A DNA stretch of 64,000 bases from Algoriphagus aquimarinus (GCF_900112005.1 NZ_FOKK01000011.1:62001-126000); one strand, 5' to 3'. Shown: positions 35,880 to 46,425, numbered from the stretch's first letter. Notes: generated by a model not told the origin, from the letters alone. Program-made: numbers and translations.

Positions 35880-36839
35880 CTACCACATAATCACTGGCTG
35901 TGAATCTGTTCTTACATTGTCTCGGAACAAGTTAAATACTGCTGTAAACTCGTGGGTATTTCCTGGGAAGTTGTAGCTTCCACCATTAGGAAATTCATAG
36001 AGGTAACCTATTCTAAGTCGTTTGGTTACTATACCTGCCTGCGCATTGGTAGCATAATCAACCCTGTGCCCAAGTCCCAACCATAGCCTATCCATTAAGA
36101 CAGCTTTTAGGTTGAACTCGATATTATCATCTAGATTCTTTTGAGTGCGATAGAAAGCGTTGAATATTACAGCGACATTTTCACTAACGGCACTTCTATA
36201 TCCAGCCTGAACAATAGAGCTAGCAGGATATCCATTCATGAACTCATCCCCATTGGAAATTTTACCTCCATTTACCCGGTGGATGCCATACGAAATGTAG
36301 TAATTCGCATGTGTCAAGGCCATACCTAGATTAAAGTCCACCACACTCATGCTGGAGAATTGGCCTATGTATTGCCCAAGTGTAGGATCACTCTGTTCCT
36401 CAGTCGACAATGCATTACCATCCAAACGTATTGTCTGGTAATTGATACCAGCACCCATTCTTAAGTTGTGTGTTTCTGAAAGTCTGATTCTACTTGCATA
36501 ACCCACAGTCAATTCGGTTTCCCGAAATGCGCCATAGGTGTCGTGAAGTAAATTCAAAGACACTGCATTTTTACCATTAAGCGCAGGATCCAATTCTCCA
36601 GCTAGCTCTCCAAAATCCAGCTCTGTACTAAAGAAATATGTTTTTGGAGCTCCATCCACCCCGGACCACTGATTCCGTACAAAGCCTCGAACTGTCGAGC
36701 CTTCATAACCTGTCAAGGCTGGGTTAAAGTAACTCTGAAACTGGCTGAACTGGGATATATATTTCTGAGATTGAGCCTGCACTTGTGAAAGTGCTAATCC
36801 AAGGAAAAGGAAAATGGTTAAGTATGTTACTCTTTTCAT
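35880..36839 (-). CDS. PorP/SprF-family type IX secretion outer-membrane protein
   Basis: 319 residues with a signal peptide ending near VQAQS, followed by the PorP/SprF start QKYISQFSQFQSYFNPALTGYEG and the conserved VRGFVRNQWSGVDGAPKTYFF block. A beta-barrel of the outer membrane. In Bacteroidota, SprF-type proteins are needed to secrete or attach the large adhesin encoded next to them, for example SprB in gliding bacteria. Here the gene follows the 2768-aa CTD-bearing protein by 103 bases on the same strand, which is the canonical arrangement. Confidence 0.93.
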   Translation of the reverse strand: MKRVTYLTIFLFLGLALSQVQAQSQKYISQFSQFQSYFNPALTGYEGSTVRGFVRNQWSGVDGAPKTYFFSTELDFGELAGELDPALNGKNAVSLNLLHDTYGAFRETELTVGYASRIRLSETHNLRMGAGINYQTIRLDGNALSTEEQSDPTLGQYIGQFSSMSVVDFNLGMALTHANYYISYGIHRVNGGKISNGDEFMNGYPASSIVQAGYRSAVSENVAVIFNAFYRTQKNLDDNIEFNLKAVLMDRLWLGLGHRVDYATNAQAGIVTKRLRIGYLYEFPNGGSYNFPGNTHEFTAVFNLFRDNVRTDSQPVIMW

Positions 36840-36942
36840 GATGTCATTGTTGAAAGACTGAAAAATGAAATTCTGTTTCGTATAAATTTAATAGATGAGA
36901 TAGACCTTTGAGGCTTCATAGCCCCAAAGGTCACTAGTCCTG

Positions 36943-39900
36943 TTACTGTCTCAAAAGGTTTAGCATGCCTCTTCTGATCTCGCCGGTTTCACCCACTTGG
37001 ATCACATATAAGTATGACGATACTGGCACTTCTTTGCCTTTAAACGTTCCGTCCCATTGCTCATCAGGATTATCAGTATAGAATATTCTGTTTCCACCCA
37101 TGTCAAACACCTGAATAGTCACACCTGAATAGTATCTCAGTGCTGGTATGCCCCATGCATCGTTAGTACCATCTCCATTTGGAGTGAAGGTATTTGGCAC
37201 ATCCAACTGATCTAGTGGTGTTCTCAACCTGCGTATAGCAAATGCTCTTTTGATTTCATTACCTGCTCTATCTACTACGCTTAGTACTATAGTGAAATCC
37301 ACTCTACCAGCTTGCTGATCTGCACTGCTCCAGAACAAGATGCCTGAATTAACTTCGAAGAACGCATTGTCGCCTTCCCCTTCTGGCAAGCTCAGTATAT
37401 GAACGTTATCCGTAGGATCAATCACCGTAAAGGCTCCAATCTCTTGGAAGAACTGATCTGGTATCCCGATAAACTCAGAGTTGCTCAGTGTAACATCCTG
37501 TGGTGCTGGTTTAGCCAGAATGGTTATGTCCAGCATAGGCTGTAAGTCAGCTGGATTAAATAAACCTCCTGGTATTTCCACCATACCTGTATAGCTCATT
37601 ATGGCTGAGTTCATTGGGTCGTAGCCCGTCAGATCCCATGTCACAGGTAGGTTTATAAAGGCTCCTTCTGTAGTAATAACCACCACTTGGGTTGGTACAT
37701 TCAAGTCAGTGATAGCTGTGCCCCATGCTACATTCAAGCTCTGGACTACAAACTCCATAATAGACTTGGACTGCACGTAATCAGAAACACCATCTCCATC
37801 TTTATCTAGGAAGTCTTCTGAATCGTTCGGATCAGTTCCTTGCTGTACTTCTACATAATCTGGAACATTGTCTCCATCTGTATCCAAATAATCTCCCGCA
37901 TCTGTTGGATCTGATCCCTCTTGCATTTCTACAAAGTCTGGAACACCATCACCGTCAGAATCTTTGAATTCGGTTGGATCTTTTGGATCTGTTCCTTCCA
38001 CTTCTTCCACATCATCTGGAACACCATCTCCATCGCTATCATTGGTAATGATCTCAAAGTCGGCCCCAGTGAAGTCAAACATGTAGTTATTTCCTGCATC
38101 CAGTGTACCTATACTGATCGCATATGTTCCTACTGCCTCACCTGCTGCTCTAGCAAGTAAACCTGATAGTATACTTACATCATCTCCTGCTCCAAAGCCC
38201 GAAGCTGTATAGGTCAGGATTGGATCTGCAGTACCGTACAATTTACTTTGTCCTGCATCTGCTGTAATCACTAGGCTTGCCTTAGTAATTTCAAGATTTG
38301 CAGAAAGTTCAGAAGATGTGAAGTTAGATCCTGTGATTGTTGCTATCACTTCTTGAATCCCTTCCTCAGTCCTGCTGTTGTTGCTATATGCTACCTCAGC
38401 TCCTACTGGAAGAGTACCGGTGATCGCAAGAGATTTAGCAGTTCCGTCGTAGACAAAACTTTCATCTTCAAAGCTGATTCCAGTGATAGTTGCCTGAGTG
38501 ACCATCAGATTAGCATTCAATACCAGAGTGGTATAATTTGATCCTGACACCGTAGCACTTACCTCCTGCACACCTACATCAGTTCTGCTGTTGTTACTGT
38601 AAGCTACGCTTGTACCTACCGGAAGAGTTCCTGAGATCGCAAGTGATTTGGCTGAACCGTCATAGACAAAGCTTTCGTCAGAGAAAGTAATACTGGTGAT
38701 CATTGCTTTTGTGATCGTTAGATCCGCTGTCAACACTAAGGTGGTGTAGTTAGATCCTGTGATCGTTGCCGTTACTTCCTGAGTTCCTACGTTCGTTCTG
38801 CTGTTGTTCGCAAAGTTCACTGAAGTCCCTACTGGAAGGGTTCCTGCTATCGCTAGCGACTTGGCTGTTTCGTCATAGACGAAGCTTGCGTCAGCGAAAG
38901 TGATACCGGTGATCATTGCTTTTGTGATCGCGAAGTCAGCTCCCACAAAGTTGATTGCATAATTTACTCCAGCTTGTAGGCTACCAAGTGAGATGGCATA
39001 CTTACCTACGTTTTCACCAGCTGCTCTGGAAAGTTGTCCGCTTAGAATTGCATTCGTATCTCCATTTTCAAAGCCTGAAACTTGATAAGTAAATACCGGA
39101 TCTGCAGTACCGAAGACTTTAGACTGCCCTGCATCCGCTATCACGTTCAATACTTTGGAAGCAATTTCAAAGTCTGCCGAAGTGAAGTTGATTGTATAGT
39201 TCCCACCTGCATTCAAGCTTCCTAGCGTAATTGCATACATTCCGATATTCTCTCCTGCTGCTCTGCTTAAAGCTCCTGTCAGAGTTAATACATTATCTCC
39301 ATTACCGAAGTTACTGGCCGTAAAGGCGAGCACAGGGTCATCAGAACCGTAAACTTTAGCTTGATTTGAATTGGCTACGATAGTAAGTGTGCGAGGCGTA
39401 ATACTAAAGTCAGCACCTGTGAAGTTAATGCTGTAGTTAGCACCTGCATCTAAGGACCCAAGGTTGATCGCGTAGTTACCTACATTCTCACCTGCTGCTC
39501 TAGCAAGAGATCCAGCTAATATGGAATTGGTATCACCACTCTGGAATCCATTTGTAGTATAGCTGTAAGCAGGATTAGCTGCTCCATAGATTTTAGACTG
39601 ACCTGCGTCTGTTATGATATTCAAAGTAGCAGGCGTGATTGCAAAGTTAGCGCCCGTGAAGCTAATGCTGTAATTAGCACCTGCATCCAAGGATCCAACG
39701 TTGATCGCGTAGTTACCTACATTTTGACCTGCTGCTCGGGTAAGAACTCCGCTGATGATAGCTTCTGTATCACCATTTTCGAAACCTGAAGCAGTATAAG
39801 TCAATGCAGGGTCTGCCTGCCCATAGACTATACTCTGAGTATCAGCGGTAATGGTCAATAGTTTATTACCAATAGTGAAATTGGCTCCTACAAAATCAAT

Positions 39901-42900
39901 CGTATAATTAGCATTTGCAGCTAATGTACCTTGATTGATCGCGTAGCTTCCTACTCCTTCACCAGCTATTCTCACTAGTGCTCCAGTTAAAATTGTTTCA
40001 GTATCTGCTCCTTCAAAACCTTTAGCAGAATAAGTAAAGACAGGGTCTGTGGTACCATAAACTTTAGATTGACTTGGAGAAACTATAATATTCAATCCTG
40101 CAGGTGTAATGGTAAGATCAGCTTTCAACACTAGCGTATTGAAATTCGCTCCTGTAATCGTAGCAGTTACTTCCTGAGTACCTACATTGGTTCTGCCGTT
40201 GTTTGTATAAGCTACGCTTGTTCCCGTTGGAAGCGTTCCGGTAATCGCCAAGGATTTGACAGCCCCGTCATAGACAAAGCTATCGTCATTGAAAGTTATA
40301 CCTGTTGTAGTTGCTGGTGTGATCATCAGGTCAGCTTTCAATACTAGCGTATTGAAATTCGCTCCCGTAATCGTAGCAGTTACCTCCTGACTACCTACAT
40401 CGGTTCTGCCGTTGTTGGTATAAGCTACGCTTGTTCCCGTTGGAAGCGTTCCGGTAATCGCCAAGGATTTGGTAGTTCCGTCAAAGACAAAGCTATCGTC
40501 ATCGAAGGTGATACCTGTGATGGTGGCTCGGGTGATTTCAAAATCGGCTGAATTAAAATTGATATCATATTTTATTCCTGCACTCAGATCACCTTTGCTG
40601 ATAGCATACGTCCCTACTCCTTCTCCCGCAACTCTTGAAAGAGCTCCAGTTATAATTGTTTCATCGTCACCATCCACAAACCCTGAAGCTGTGTAGGTAA
40701 GAACCGGGTCAGTAGTTCCGAAAACTTTGGATTGACTCGCATTTGCAGTAATTGAAAGAGTAGCCGCATCATCATTTAAAATATTACCGGTTCCGGTAAG
40801 GCCACCTATTTTCAGTGGCACTGTTTCGGTTGGCTCGAAGTCATTATCATCGACTGTAGGCAAGGTTACGATGAAGCTAGTTACCAATGCAGGTAGAATA
40901 AGGTTACCTGCGACCAAGGTTACTCCATTGCTGAAAGCAGGTGTACCGTAATCGCTTGCCGAAGCTGAGCCACCGCCCAAGACAAATGCGAAGCTTGTAC
41001 TGGTAGTGGAAGCGTTGCTGAGTGCGATGTTGTAGACCAAGTCCTCACCTTCAATTGCGTCAGGGCTGCTGATGCTGCTCACCGTCGGGCCGCCATCGTT
41101 ATCTACAATGGTACCAGTGCCAGTCGCTGTGAGTAAGCTGGCGTTGGTGGCTCCTGTTAGGGTGATGGTGAAGTTTTCTGGACCTTCAAAAATACTATCA
41201 TCAGTAATCGGCACCTCGATTGTTTTGGTAAGATCGCCAATAGCAAAATTTAGTGTACCGTTCACCGCGGTGTAGTCGCTGCCAGCTTTGGCAGTGCCGT
41301 CGCTGGTGGCGTAGTTTACGCTGATCAACTGGCCTGAGGCTGCAGACAAGGTTACTGTGAAGGTCGCTGTGCCTGAGTTCTCGTTGAACGCGATAGTATT
41401 GATATAGAGACCTGGCTCAACATCATTATCATAAATGTTGCCTGCAATTGTCAGGGCACCAAATTTAAAAAGTACAGTTTCAGTCGCTTCGCTGTGCGTA
41501 TCGTTTACGGTAGGCAAAGTGATACTAAAGCTGCTAATACCAGCTGGTATCAACAAATTTGTTCCCACTACGGTAACTCCATTATTGTATATAGGCGTTC
41601 CATAATCAGCTGGTGAGGCCGTACCACCACCAATACTATGTGTCAAGGTGAAAGTTGTACCTAACACTTGGTCTAGTGTTACAGTGCAAACTAAATTGTC
41701 ACCTTCAGTAGCATGCTGCACACTCATACCCGTAATTTTTGGCGTGGGATCATCATTCACAATGATACCTGTACCGGTTGCTGTACCTAATACAGCGTTG
41801 GTCGGGTTGGTTAAGGTAATACTGAAGTTTTCAGAATCCTCAAAAATAATATCATCGGTAATAGACACCACGATGGTTTTGGTAAGATCCCCCGCTGCGA
41901 AGTTGAGTGTACCCGAGACTGCAGTGTAGTCGCTACCTGCGCTGGCAGTACCGTTGCTACTTACGTAGTCGACACTAGCGGCGCGTTCGGAGGCGGCTGA
42001 GAGCGTAACCGTAAAGGTCGCGACTCCCGCATCTTCATTTACACTGACATTGTTTATGCTGAGGCTTGGAAGGGGATCGTTATCAGTGATCGTATAAGTA
42101 ACTTGTTGTGTACCATTTTCTAGACCGTTATTCACCGAAGAGATATCAACGATTACCGTTTCATCCCCTTCATAAATAGCATCGTCGACATTATTGATCT
42201 CTATAGTACCAGTGAGTTCACCAATTGGAATCACAATAGTGCTTCCAGATCTAGTATAATCTGTAGTATTTGTAGCTGTGCCAGTGAAAACGAGGTTCAC
42301 GGTTACTTCTGAGGTAAAGACACTGGACAAGGTGGCTGTCACGACATTATCGGTCAGCACATTCTCCGCTTTACTCGTAGGTGATAGGGATAGCGTTACG
42401 CTTGGTTGAGCATTTTGGATATCAATATTTACTGTTCCCAAGCTCACATTAGTACCTCCACCGGTTCCTGTATTACCCCCATCGTTGGCGGTAAGAGTTA
42501 ATGTGGCGGCATCATTTCCTGTCACTGAAACTGGCCCAGTGTATTTAATATTGGATGCTGTATTCAAATAAGCATCAATTTCAGAAGCAGTTCCGGTAAG
42601 AATTAATGTCACTGTACCTGATCCTGCTACAGTTACTCCACCCGCATCTGAGGCAGTCAAAGTACCTGTTGTAACACCTAATTTTAGCGTAATATCATTC
42701 GAATTCGCATCGGGATCTCCAAAAGTAGCAGCAGAAAGATCAACGTTACTTGCCGTATTTTCTACTACACTGATATCTGTTGGAAGACCAGAAATAGTTG
42801 GATTGTCATTTACAGAACTAATAGCTATTCCAATATTACCTACTGCACTGGAAGTGGCAGAGTTAGCATCTGTCACATAGAAGCTTATTGCACGAGTATT

Positions 42901-45249
42901 TTTACTATTACCTTGACTAGGATCATCCGTAGAATTGCTAAATACCACAGTTCTCAAAGCAGCTTGCATTTGAGCAGCCGTTCCGGTTCCGGATAATGTA
43001 AGTATCCCAGTCCCAGAATTATAACTTGAGGTATAAGGTGATGGAGTGGTAATTCCTAATATATCACCGGTGACAAAATCAACAATACTTATAGTTGCTG
43101 AGGTAATATTATCACCCTCCACATCACTCACCAAAATTGAAGAATTTACAATAGTAGGGCTAGCGCCTTCTGTCCAATTAGCGCTTGACACACTATTTTG
43201 GTCAACCACTGGTGCATCATTTTCTCCAGCAATATTGAAAGTTACTGACGCGTTATTTGAGTCAGCTGTTCCATCGTTGGAAACAAAGGCTATAGTTCCT
43301 GCATTTGTTCCAAATAAATTTGAGGTAGGTGTAAAAGTGGCAGCATCCAGCGCTGTATTGATAGCAGCTAAGGTTCCAGCTGCTGTGAAGCTTGCTGAGC
43401 CATTTCCTGATCCTCCAAATGTAATACCTGTAGTACCAAGAGTTACTGTTCCTCCAGTGATCGTAAACGTAACTGTCTGATCATCTCCATCAACATCCAC
43501 CACTTGAATATCATTGTCCAGTGCCACATTGGTAGCATCCTCGGTCACCACTGGTGCTGTAGGAGCCGTAGCCACTGGGGCAGTGAATACTCGCTTCAAT
43601 GCCGTGTCTTCTGATGCATCACCCTCATTGCTGGATGCATCTGTAAGTGTAACAGAAAGGGTGATGGTACCCAATCCTAAACCACTTAAATCAATTCCTG
43701 TAATCTGATCCGTAGCCGTAACAATCGTACCTGTACCCGTTACGTTTGTTCCGCCTCCAGCACTTGAAAAAGTGTAATCGTAAGTTGTTCCAATTTCAGA
43801 ACCGGCAAAAGTAAAGCTTACCGCATCATCGTTATCCGGTGTGATTGGATCTTGATCAATAGAAACGCTGTAACCACTTGGAGCTACATCATCTGCACAG
43901 AATTCGAAGTTATCGATGTTGATATATTGGAAAGCACCTCCTAATGAAATTTCGATTTGATCTACAGCTTTAGCGGAATTATCCGTTCCTCCCTCGGTCC
44001 TTAAATCAAAAATATAATAACCACTGTTGGCTAAGAAATCGGTCGGGAAGCCCGTAGCTTTTGAAACAGTATAAACCGTGTTTCCATCCCTTTTCCCTAC
44101 TACTGTAATGCTTCCATCACTGGTAGGTACACTGCCATCTGCATGAGAGGAAAGAAATACTGCAAATTTCTTTAAGTTGATGTCAGAGGTAGTTGAAGAA
44201 ATAATGTAGGTACCCGCGTCGGTGTTGGTCAACACATAACTAGACCCATATATACCAATTTTCGGAGTTTGTGTGTGAACCTCCATGTTTGCTGCGGAGG
44301 TAATGGAGAAACTATAGCCTCCATGAGAAAAAGTAGTGCTTCCGGCAGTTTCATCCTCAAATCCCTCCACTAGGCAGGGGCTTATATTATGAACCTGACC
44401 TGAATTATAGGCTGAGGTTCCGGTAACGTCAGTGGCACTGGCGATATTCGTACCAGATTTTAGATCTAGACGAATGGTCCCTTCTCCAGAAATCCCAGTT
44501 ATAGGTACAGTATAAGTTGCATTACTTCCTGTAACCGCCCCAATCGTTCCAATGGCAGTCCCTGTTATGGTTAGCACAAAATCATCAGCACTTACATTTT
44601 TGGCAATTTTTGAAAAGTCGACTTTATATTGAACAGAAGCAGCGGTGCTAATAGGAGAACCGACTAGATAGATTCCTGTTACCTCGGTAGGGTCTGTATT
44701 TCCAACTATAAAAGGAGCACCGTAAGTAACCTCATCCAAGATTAAGTACAAATCTGTACCTTCTATAACTACCTCGTCCACCTCATAAAAATCAGGATTA
44801 GAAGAAAATGACTTCAGTCCTGCTGAATTACTATTGAAATCAATATTTACTGTTGAACCCACTTGCGAGCCACCTGAGAAAGCTTTGATGGTCCCCGCCG
44901 TAGAAGTACCCGCTCCTCGATGCTGCACCCAAATACTTAAAAATCGGAAGGAGGAATTATCCGCTCTTGAAATTTTCCAGCCCTTAATTCCTTCGATCTC
45001 AAAATTGGCATCATCCAATCCAGGACCACCGTCCTTACCCTCATCAGTATCAATACCCATGCAAACGACACAGATCGCAGTAGAGCCTTTTATCACATCA
45101 AATTCCAGCTCCCCTTCCACATGAGGAGAGGCAAGACCTTGATTGGTGGTGTAGGTATTAAAATTAAGCGTTGTCTGAGCGAATGCATCTAATCCGCTGA
45201 AGGACAACAGCATAATTAGAAAAATAGATTTGGTAACAGTACGTATCAT
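36943..45249 (-). CDS. Giant repeat adhesin with type IX (CHU_C) sorting domain
   Basis: 2768 residues. Signal peptide 1-25; a mixed N-terminal region to about 550; cadherin/VCBS-like domains to about 950; about five Calx-beta-type repeats (950-1500); a long array of MBG repeats (about 1500-2400, seven of one kind with YG..DP..TY and five of another with KSLAI.GTLP.G); four thrombospondin-type-3 calcium repeats with DTDGDGVPD-like motifs (2400-2490); two Ig-like domains; and the C-terminal TFTPNGDGTNDAW...LYVIQVG domain (2677-2768) typical of type B CTD. Expected to be exported by the T9SS and attached to the cell surface for adhesion or gliding, with the PorP/SprF neighbour as partner. Confidence 0.93.
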   Translation of the reverse strand: MIRTVTKSIFLIMLLSFSGLDAFAQTTLNFNTYTTNQGLASPHVEGELEFDVIKGSTAICVVCMGIDTDEGKDGGPGLDDANFEIEGIKGWKISRADNSSFRFLSIWVQHRGAGTSTAGTIKAFSGGSQVGSTVNIDFNSNSAGLKSFSSNPDFYEVDEVVIEGTDLYLILDEVTYGAPFIVGNTDPTEVTGIYLVGSPISTAASVQYKVDFSKIAKNVSADDFVLTITGTAIGTIGAVTGSNATYTVPITGISGEGTIRLDLKSGTNIASATDVTGTSAYNSGQVHNISPCLVEGFEDETAGSTTFSHGGYSFSITSAANMEVHTQTPKIGIYGSSYVLTNTDAGTYIISSTTSDINLKKFAVFLSSHADGSVPTSDGSITVVGKRDGNTVYTVSKATGFPTDFLANSGYYIFDLRTEGGTDNSAKAVDQIEISLGGAFQYINIDNFEFCADDVAPSGYSVSIDQDPITPDNDDAVSFTFAGSEIGTTYDYTFSSAGGGTNVTGTGTIVTATDQITGIDLSGLGLGTITLSVTLTDASSNEGDASEDTALKRVFTAPVATAPTAPVVTEDATNVALDNDIQVVDVDGDDQTVTFTITGGTVTLGTTGITFGGSGNGSASFTAAGTLAAINTALDAATFTPTSNLFGTNAGTIAFVSNDGTADSNNASVTFNIAGENDAPVVDQNSVSSANWTEGASPTIVNSSILVSDVEGDNITSATISIVDFVTGDILGITTPSPYTSSYNSGTGILTLSGTGTAAQMQAALRTVVFSNSTDDPSQGNSKNTRAISFYVTDANSATSSAVGNIGIAISSVNDNPTISGLPTDISVVENTASNVDLSAATFGDPDANSNDITLKLGVTTGTLTASDAGGVTVAGSGTVTLILTGTASEIDAYLNTASNIKYTGPVSVTGNDAATLTLTANDGGNTGTGGGTNVSLGTVNIDIQNAQPSVTLSLSPTSKAENVLTDNVVTATLSSVFTSEVTVNLVFTGTATNTTDYTRSGSTIVIPIGELTGTIEINNVDDAIYEGDETVIVDISSVNNGLENGTQQVTYTITDNDPLPSLSINNVSVNEDAGVATFTVTLSAASERAASVDYVSSNGTASAGSDYTAVSGTLNFAAGDLTKTIVVSITDDIIFEDSENFSITLTNPTNAVLGTATGTGIIVNDDPTPKITGMSVQHATEGDNLVCTVTLDQVLGTTFTLTHSIGGGTASPADYGTPIYNNGVTVVGTNLLIPAGISSFSITLPTVNDTHSEATETVLFKFGALTIAGNIYDNDVEPGLYINTIAFNENSGTATFTVTLSAASGQLISVNYATSDGTAKAGSDYTAVNGTLNFAIGDLTKTIEVPITDDSIFEGPENFTITLTGATNASLLTATGTGTIVDNDGGPTVSSISSPDAIEGEDLVYNIALSNASTTSTSFAFVLGGGSASASDYGTPAFSNGVTLVAGNLILPALVTSFIVTLPTVDDNDFEPTETVPLKIGGLTGTGNILNDDAATLSITANASQSKVFGTTDPVLTYTASGFVDGDDETIITGALSRVAGEGVGTYAISKGDLSAGIKYDINFNSADFEITRATITGITFDDDSFVFDGTTKSLAITGTLPTGTSVAYTNNGRTDVGSQEVTATITGANFNTLVLKADLMITPATTTGITFNDDSFVYDGAVKSLAITGTLPTGTSVAYTNNGRTNVGTQEVTATITGANFNTLVLKADLTITPAGLNIIVSPSQSKVYGTTDPVFTYSAKGFEGADTETILTGALVRIAGEGVGSYAINQGTLAANANYTIDFVGANFTIGNKLLTITADTQSIVYGQADPALTYTASGFENGDTEAIISGVLTRAAGQNVGNYAINVGSLDAGANYSISFTGANFAITPATLNIITDAGQSKIYGAANPAYSYTTNGFQSGDTNSILAGSLARAAGENVGNYAINLGSLDAGANYSINFTGADFSITPRTLTIVANSNQAKVYGSDDPVLAFTASNFGNGDNVLTLTGALSRAAGENIGMYAITLGSLNAGGNYTINFTSADFEIASKVLNVIADAGQSKVFGTADPVFTYQVSGFENGDTNAILSGQLSRAAGENVGKYAISLGSLQAGVNYAINFVGADFAITKAMITGITFADASFVYDETAKSLAIAGTLPVGTSVNFANNSRTNVGTQEVTATITGSNYTTLVLTADLTITKAMITSITFSDESFVYDGSAKSLAISGTLPVGTSVAYSNNSRTDVGVQEVSATVSGSNYTTLVLNANLMVTQATITGISFEDESFVYDGTAKSLAITGTLPVGAEVAYSNNSRTEEGIQEVIATITGSNFTSSELSANLEITKASLVITADAGQSKLYGTADPILTYTASGFGAGDDVSILSGLLARAAGEAVGTYAISIGTLDAGNNYMFDFTGADFEIITNDSDGDGVPDDVEEVEGTDPKDPTEFKDSDGDGVPDFVEMQEGSDPTDAGDYLDTDGDNVPDYVEVQQGTDPNDSEDFLDKDGDGVSDYVQSKSIMEFVVQSLNVAWGTAITDLNVPTQVVVITTEGAFINLPVTWDLTGYDPMNSAIMSYTGMVEIPGGLFNPADLQPMLDITILAKPAPQDVTLSNSEFIGIPDQFFQEIGAFTVIDPTDNVHILSLPEGEGDNAFFEVNSGILFWSSADQQAGRVDFTIVLSVVDRAGNEIKRAFAIRRLRTPLDQLDVPNTFTPNGDGTNDAWGIPALRYYSGVTIQVFDMGGNRIFYTDNPDEQWDGTFKGKEVPVSSYLYVIQVGETGEIRRGMLNLLRQ
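37780..38045 (-). repeat. Thrombospondin type-3 calcium-binding repeat array in the adhesin
   Basis: Four copies of about 23 residues, each reading D-x-DGDG/N-VPD followed by EG(T/S)DPxD. The acidic loops should bind calcium and stiffen the stalk between the MBG array and the C-terminal region. Confidence 0.85.
38050..40745 (-). repeat. MBG repeat array coding sequence in the adhesin
   Basis: Twelve repeats of about 70-75 codons, in protein order: one DP-type, two KS-type, five DP-type, three KS-type, one DP-type. DP-type shows QSKVYG..DP.LTYTASGF and AGENVG.YAI..GSL.AG.NY.I; KS-type shows FVYDG..KSLAI.GTLP.GTSVAY. The first two KS units (around 40332-40530 and 40122-40320) are nearly identical in DNA, 210 bases apart, and therefore prone to recombination. 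Confidence 0.9.
40746..42400 (-). repeat. Calx-beta-type repeat array in the adhesin
   Basis: About five units of roughly 100-110 residues, recognisable by VTLSAAS...GTA.AGSDYTAVSGTLNF..GDLTKTI and IF(E)..ENF.ITL, each ending in an acidic DND/DD segment. Two of the units are close variants and two are a different, ETV-ending type, so they alternate. Calx-beta domains bind calcium. Confidence 0.85.
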
Positions 45250-45307
45250 CGGGATAATTTAATTAATCAAAAACAGCTGACTCCCCTCGAAGTCAGCTTT
45301 ATTAGCT

Positions 45308-45853
45308 TTAATGTGGGGAAGGGTAAATTCCAAACAAGGCTATAATATAATTCACTGCTAAACTTGGCTGCATATTATTGTGTGACCTGTCACCACCTGA
45401 TGCTCCTATGTTTGAAGCATGCATGGGTGCGGTAGCCGCAGCATCAATAAAACCGTTAGCCGGAATAGAATCGGCTCCCCTTTCTCTTGTAATACTGCTT
45501 TTTGCTATAGATTTAGCAGCTGGGTCGTTGGTTGTACCATCTGCACTATTACCTAAGAGTACGTGAGTATGAGATGGCAGATGATTTGGGATCATTGTTT
45601 CCAATTCTCCTCCTAACCTTACCCCCTGTCTTCTATCGCTTAGACCTGGTCCATGACCCGCTCCAATAACACATCGACCTCTAAGGTCAGGTAAAGCAAA
45701 TGTGGTACTACCATCCCCACCATATATGGTACCCAGTAGGGAAAAAAGCGCATCATGTTCAGAAACCGCCAACAGCTGACCGTAACAGAAAGCCCAACCT
45801 CTAGGTGCAAAGTTTCCCCCAAAAAGTTCTATTTGTCCAACAAAAGGATTCAT
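45308..45853 (-). CDS. Tail-collar (Mdp-type) protein, copy 1
   Basis: 181 residues without a signal peptide. It matches the phage tail collar family, including microcystin-dependent Mdp-type proteins: N-terminal NPFVGQIELFGGNFAPRGWAFC.GQLL, then LFSLLGTIYGGDG.TTFALPDLRGR, the SHTH histidine pair near residue 98, and a C-terminal P-S-L-AVNYIIALFGIYP. The protein is a close paralogue of the next gene (45880-46425). Known members are tail-fibre-like trimers that may act outside the cell in export; in this locus no phage structural genes are nearby, so it is unlikely to be a prophage remnant. Confidence 0.9.
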   Translation of the reverse strand: MNPFVGQIELFGGNFAPRGWAFCYGQLLAVSEHDALFSLLGTIYGGDGSTTFALPDLRGRCVIGAGHGPGLSDRRQGVRLGGELETMIPNHLPSHTHVLLGNSADGTTNDPAAKSIAKSSITRERGADSIPANGFIDAAATAPMHASNIGASGGDRSHNNMQPSLAVNYIIALFGIYPSPH

Positions 45854-45879
45854 AATATCTGTTTTTAGTGAAAAGTGAA

Positions 45880-46425
45880 TTAATTTCTAGAAGGAAAACT
45901 CCCTACTAATGCAATGATATAATTCATTGGTAGTGAAGGTTGCATATTATTATGTGGTAGACCCCCACCAGCTACAGCTATACTTGAAGCATGCATTGGT
46001 GCGTTAGCTGCAGCATCAATAAATCCATTTGCAGGAATCGGATCTGCTCCTCTTTCTAATGTAACAGTACTTTTAGAGTGCACTTTACCTGCTGGATCAT
46101 TGGATGTACCAGGAGTACTATTGCCAAGAAGTCCGTGGGTATGCGATGGCATTTCATTTTGTGTTAGTGTCACTGTTTCCTGACCTAAAGTAGCACCCTG
46201 TCTTCTGTCAGTAAGACCCGGCCCATTCCCCATTCCAATTGCACATCTACCTCTAAGGTCAGGTAATGCAAATGTGGTTCTACCGTCACCACCATAAATG
46301 GTACCTAGTAGTGAAAAAAGAGCTGAATTTTGAGCAATTGGTAAAAGTTGGCCCGCACAAAACGCCCAACCTCTTGGTGCAAAGCTAAAACCAACAAGCG
46401 TGATTTGTCCTAGAAATGGATCCAT
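45880..46425 (-). CDS. Tail-collar (Mdp-type) protein, copy 2
   Basis: 181 residues, same length and fold as the neighbouring copy: MDPFLGQITLVGFSFAPRGWAFCAGQLL, SLLGTIYGGDGRTTFALPDLRGR, the SHTHG motif, and NYIIALVGSFPS at the end. The two diverge mainly in the middle insert around residues 100-150. Their tandem order with 26 bases between stop and start suggests co-transcription, and the tail-collar proteins probably form homotrimers or heterotrimers. Function outside phages is not firmly known. Confidence 0.9.
   Translation of the reverse strand: MDPFLGQITLVGFSFAPRGWAFCAGQLLPIAQNSALFSLLGTIYGGDGRTTFALPDLRGRCAIGMGNGPGLTDRRQGATLGQETVTLTQNEMPSHTHGLLGNSTPGTSNDPAGKVHSKSTVTLERGADPIPANGFIDAAANAPMHASSIAVAGGGLPHNNMQPSLPMNYIIALVGSFPSRN

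Noticed and set aside
43046..43480. 144-residue plus-strand ORF inside the adhesin
   Set aside because: It is antisense to the repeat-rich adhesin; its Val/Pro/Ser-rich composition reflects the reverse of the repeat codons.
45308..46425. Tail-collar genes as part of a prophage
   Set aside because: No terminase, capsid, portal, integrase or lysis genes lie nearby; the neighbours are surface-structure genes.
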